Origin: JAQUOA01 sp037443785 | GTDB taxonomy: Bacteria > Bacteroidota > Ignavibacteria > UBA10030 > UBA8401 | Direction: 5' to 3' | Assembly: GCA_037443785.1 (NCBI GenBank) | Contig: JBBINR010000069.1 | Coordinates: forward strand, 1-6,869 | DNA: 6,869 nt | In this document: positions 5,546-6,869 of the stretch, piece by piece | Layout of the letters: every line of letters starts with the position of its first letter | How positions within the stretch are numbered: position 1 is the stretch's first letter | Position numbers and translations under genes: made by a program | The notes under the pieces: model-generated | What the model was told of the DNA's origin: nothing | Databases searched by the model: none | What the model saw: only the letters and a program-made list of their open reading frames with translations

Positions 5546-6869
5546 CTAAAATCCTACGGCATTTTTTAATCTTGTGTATGGACATTTTATTTGCGTGTTG
5601 AGCATTTCCTCAATTTCTTTCGGCATTGAATTTCCCTTCATTAACTTTTGCAGGAAGGAATTTTTCATCATCAACCGCGTAGATCTGATGAGATAGTTTT
5701 TCCTAAATGGGTCTGGATCGGATATAAATTGCGGGACCTTCCACATATAATACTCTTTGTAACATCGAATGATTGCTTGATTTACTTCCTCGATGGTCAT
5801 TCCCTTCGGTTCGATAATCGGGGTAATTAAATTGTAATGTGAATAGTCCTCATCACGAATATATTGCTTCAGCTCATCATATAAATCTGAATACGGCCAG
5901 GGTGTAATGGCAAGGAAATGAGCGAAATCCGGATTGTAGTGCTTGGCAAGTTCAAGGGTTTTTGTAATTGATTCCTGCGTCTCATCAGGCATGCCAAGCA
6001 CAAATGAGCATTCGGATATCATTCCGTTAGATGCAATAAGTTTCAATGCTTCTTGCGATTGTTCACATTTTATGTCTTTCTTAAAAATATCCAACGACGT
6101 TTGGTTTGTAGCTTCCACACCAACATAAATATGATGAATTTGAGCTTTTCGATATTTCCACAAGATCGCTTCATCTCGTAAAATATCTTCTACACGAGTT
6201 TCAAGAAGCAAGGCAACATTTATTTTCTCTGCTATCAGCATATCTAAAATCGTCTCCCATCGTTCTTTGTTTTTTGTGGGATACTCGTCTGACACCATGA
6301 CAACATTAACACCGTATATATCTCGTAAATGACGCACTTGTCCGACAAACCGTTCTGGAGTTAACTCGCGATAACTTCGTTTCCAGAATTTTTGTTGTGA
6401 ACAAAAACTGCAGGTATGAGGACACCCGCGTGATGAATTGATAATACCCATACGAGAATGTGGCATTACAAAAAACTTATATAATTTCCAGTCTAGTAAA
6501 TCCCATGCCGGCTCAAGTATATTCAAATCCTCAACAAATGTTCTTCCTCGTGTCGTCAAGATGTCATTCCCCTCCTTGAAGACAATGCCGGCAACTCCAG
6601 TTAGATCGTCCTTATTGTTCAACGCTTTAACGAGAGCGGGCATTGTTACTTCACCTTCTCCTCGCACGATAAAGTCAATACGATCCGAAAATTTTTCCAT
6701 CAATTCTTTATATTCAAATGTTGCGTGGACATTGCCAAGTACTGCAATGGAATCTGGATGCTCATCACGTGAAATTTTTAACATCTCAAGCGTCGCGACA
6801 ATGCTTGCAGTGATTGATGAAAGTCCAATGAGATCATATTTTTTTCCCCGAAGATATTTTCGTACATCG
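5546..6869 (-). CDS. BchE-like cobalamin-dependent radical SAM protein, 5' end outside the window
   Basis: The reading frame is open to the right edge, so the start lies outside. An internal ATG at 6784 is not the true start, because the 28 codons before it (including YDLIGLSSITASIVATLEM) complete part of the B12-binding fold. Of 440 visible residues, about 1-75 are the C-terminal part of a cobalamin-binding domain (VLGNVHATF, then IVRGEGE). The radical SAM core follows, with SSRGCPHTCSFC carrying the CX3CX2C iron-sulfur ligands at about residues 149, 153 and 156. Later segments (TRVEDILRDE, TPWPYSDLYDEL, HYNLITPIIEP) recall BchE, the anaerobic Mg-protoporphyrin IX monomethyl ester cyclase, as I remember that family. 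Close relatives also occur in non-phototrophs with other or unknown substrates, so no gene symbol is given. The DxHxxG cobalamin motif would lie outside the window. No terminator follows the stop; the cytochrome gene begins 87 bases later on the same strand. Confidence 0.88.
   Translation of the reverse strand, partial: DVRKYLRGKKYDLIGLSSITASIVATLEMLKISRDEHPDSIAVLGNVHATFEYKELMEKFSDRIDFIVRGEGEVTMPALVKALNNKDDLTGVAGIVFKEGNDILTTRGRTFVEDLNILEPAWDLLDWKLYKFFVMPHSRMGIINSSRGCPHTCSFCSQQKFWKRSYRELTPERFVGQVRHLRDIYGVNVVMVSDEYPTKNKERWETILDMLIAEKINVALLLETRVEDILRDEAILWKYRKAQIHHIYVGVEATNQTSLDIFKKDIKCEQSQEALKLIASNGMISECSFVLGMPDETQESITKTLELAKHYNPDFAHFLAITPWPYSDLYDELKQYIRDEDYSHYNLITPIIEPKGMTIEEVNQAIIRCYKEYYMWKVPQFISDPDPFRKNYLIRSTRLMMKNSFLQKLMKGNSMPKEIEEMLNTQIKCPYTRLKNAVGF

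Overview
The window reads as a low-GC (roughly 40% by eye) bacterial chromosome fragment from the Bacteroidota/Chlorobiota/Ignavibacteriota (FCB) side of the tree. The pointers are a TAnnTTTG-type -7 box upstream of a tRNA, weak or absent Shine-Dalgarno sequences, a tRNA without an encoded CCA, a large multiheme cytochrome of the doubled-CXXCH type, and a BchE-like cobalamin/radical-SAM protein. The assignment is an inference from style, not a database match. No transposase, integrase, phage gene or CRISPR array is visible.

Left part (1-1500): a minus-strand GH13 alpha-amylase-family gene is present only as its N-terminal ~470 residues. It stops exactly where the DNA folds back on itself: bases 1-33 are a perfect 15-bp inverted repeat whose outer arm ends at the window edge. 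This looks more like a fold-back junction or contig-end artefact than a natural gene end.

Middle (1490-3050): a plus-strand unit has an FCB-type -7 box, tRNA-Ala(GGC), and, after only 18 bases, a secreted phosphodiester glycosidase (NAGPA/DUF2233) gene that is probably made on the same transcript. A roughly 300-bp convergent intergenic region follows. It holds the 5' half of a tRNA-Ser(GCT) gene, broken right after the anticodon with no 3' half in view, and then a set of nested inverted repeats.

Right part (3051-6869): three minus-strand genes. Reading in their direction, first comes a cobalamin-dependent radical SAM protein of the BchE family, with its 5' end cut off by the window. After an 87-bp gap comes a two-gene operon joined by an ATGA overlap: an exported cytochrome with 13 CXXCH motifs plus one CX4CH and one CX3CH, and an exported TlpA-like thioredoxin-fold protein with a TPR tail. 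The TlpA-like domain has lost both cysteines of its CXXC site. A cytochrome paired with a cysteine-less TlpA protein, and the broken tRNA-Ser, are the two most interesting biological observations.
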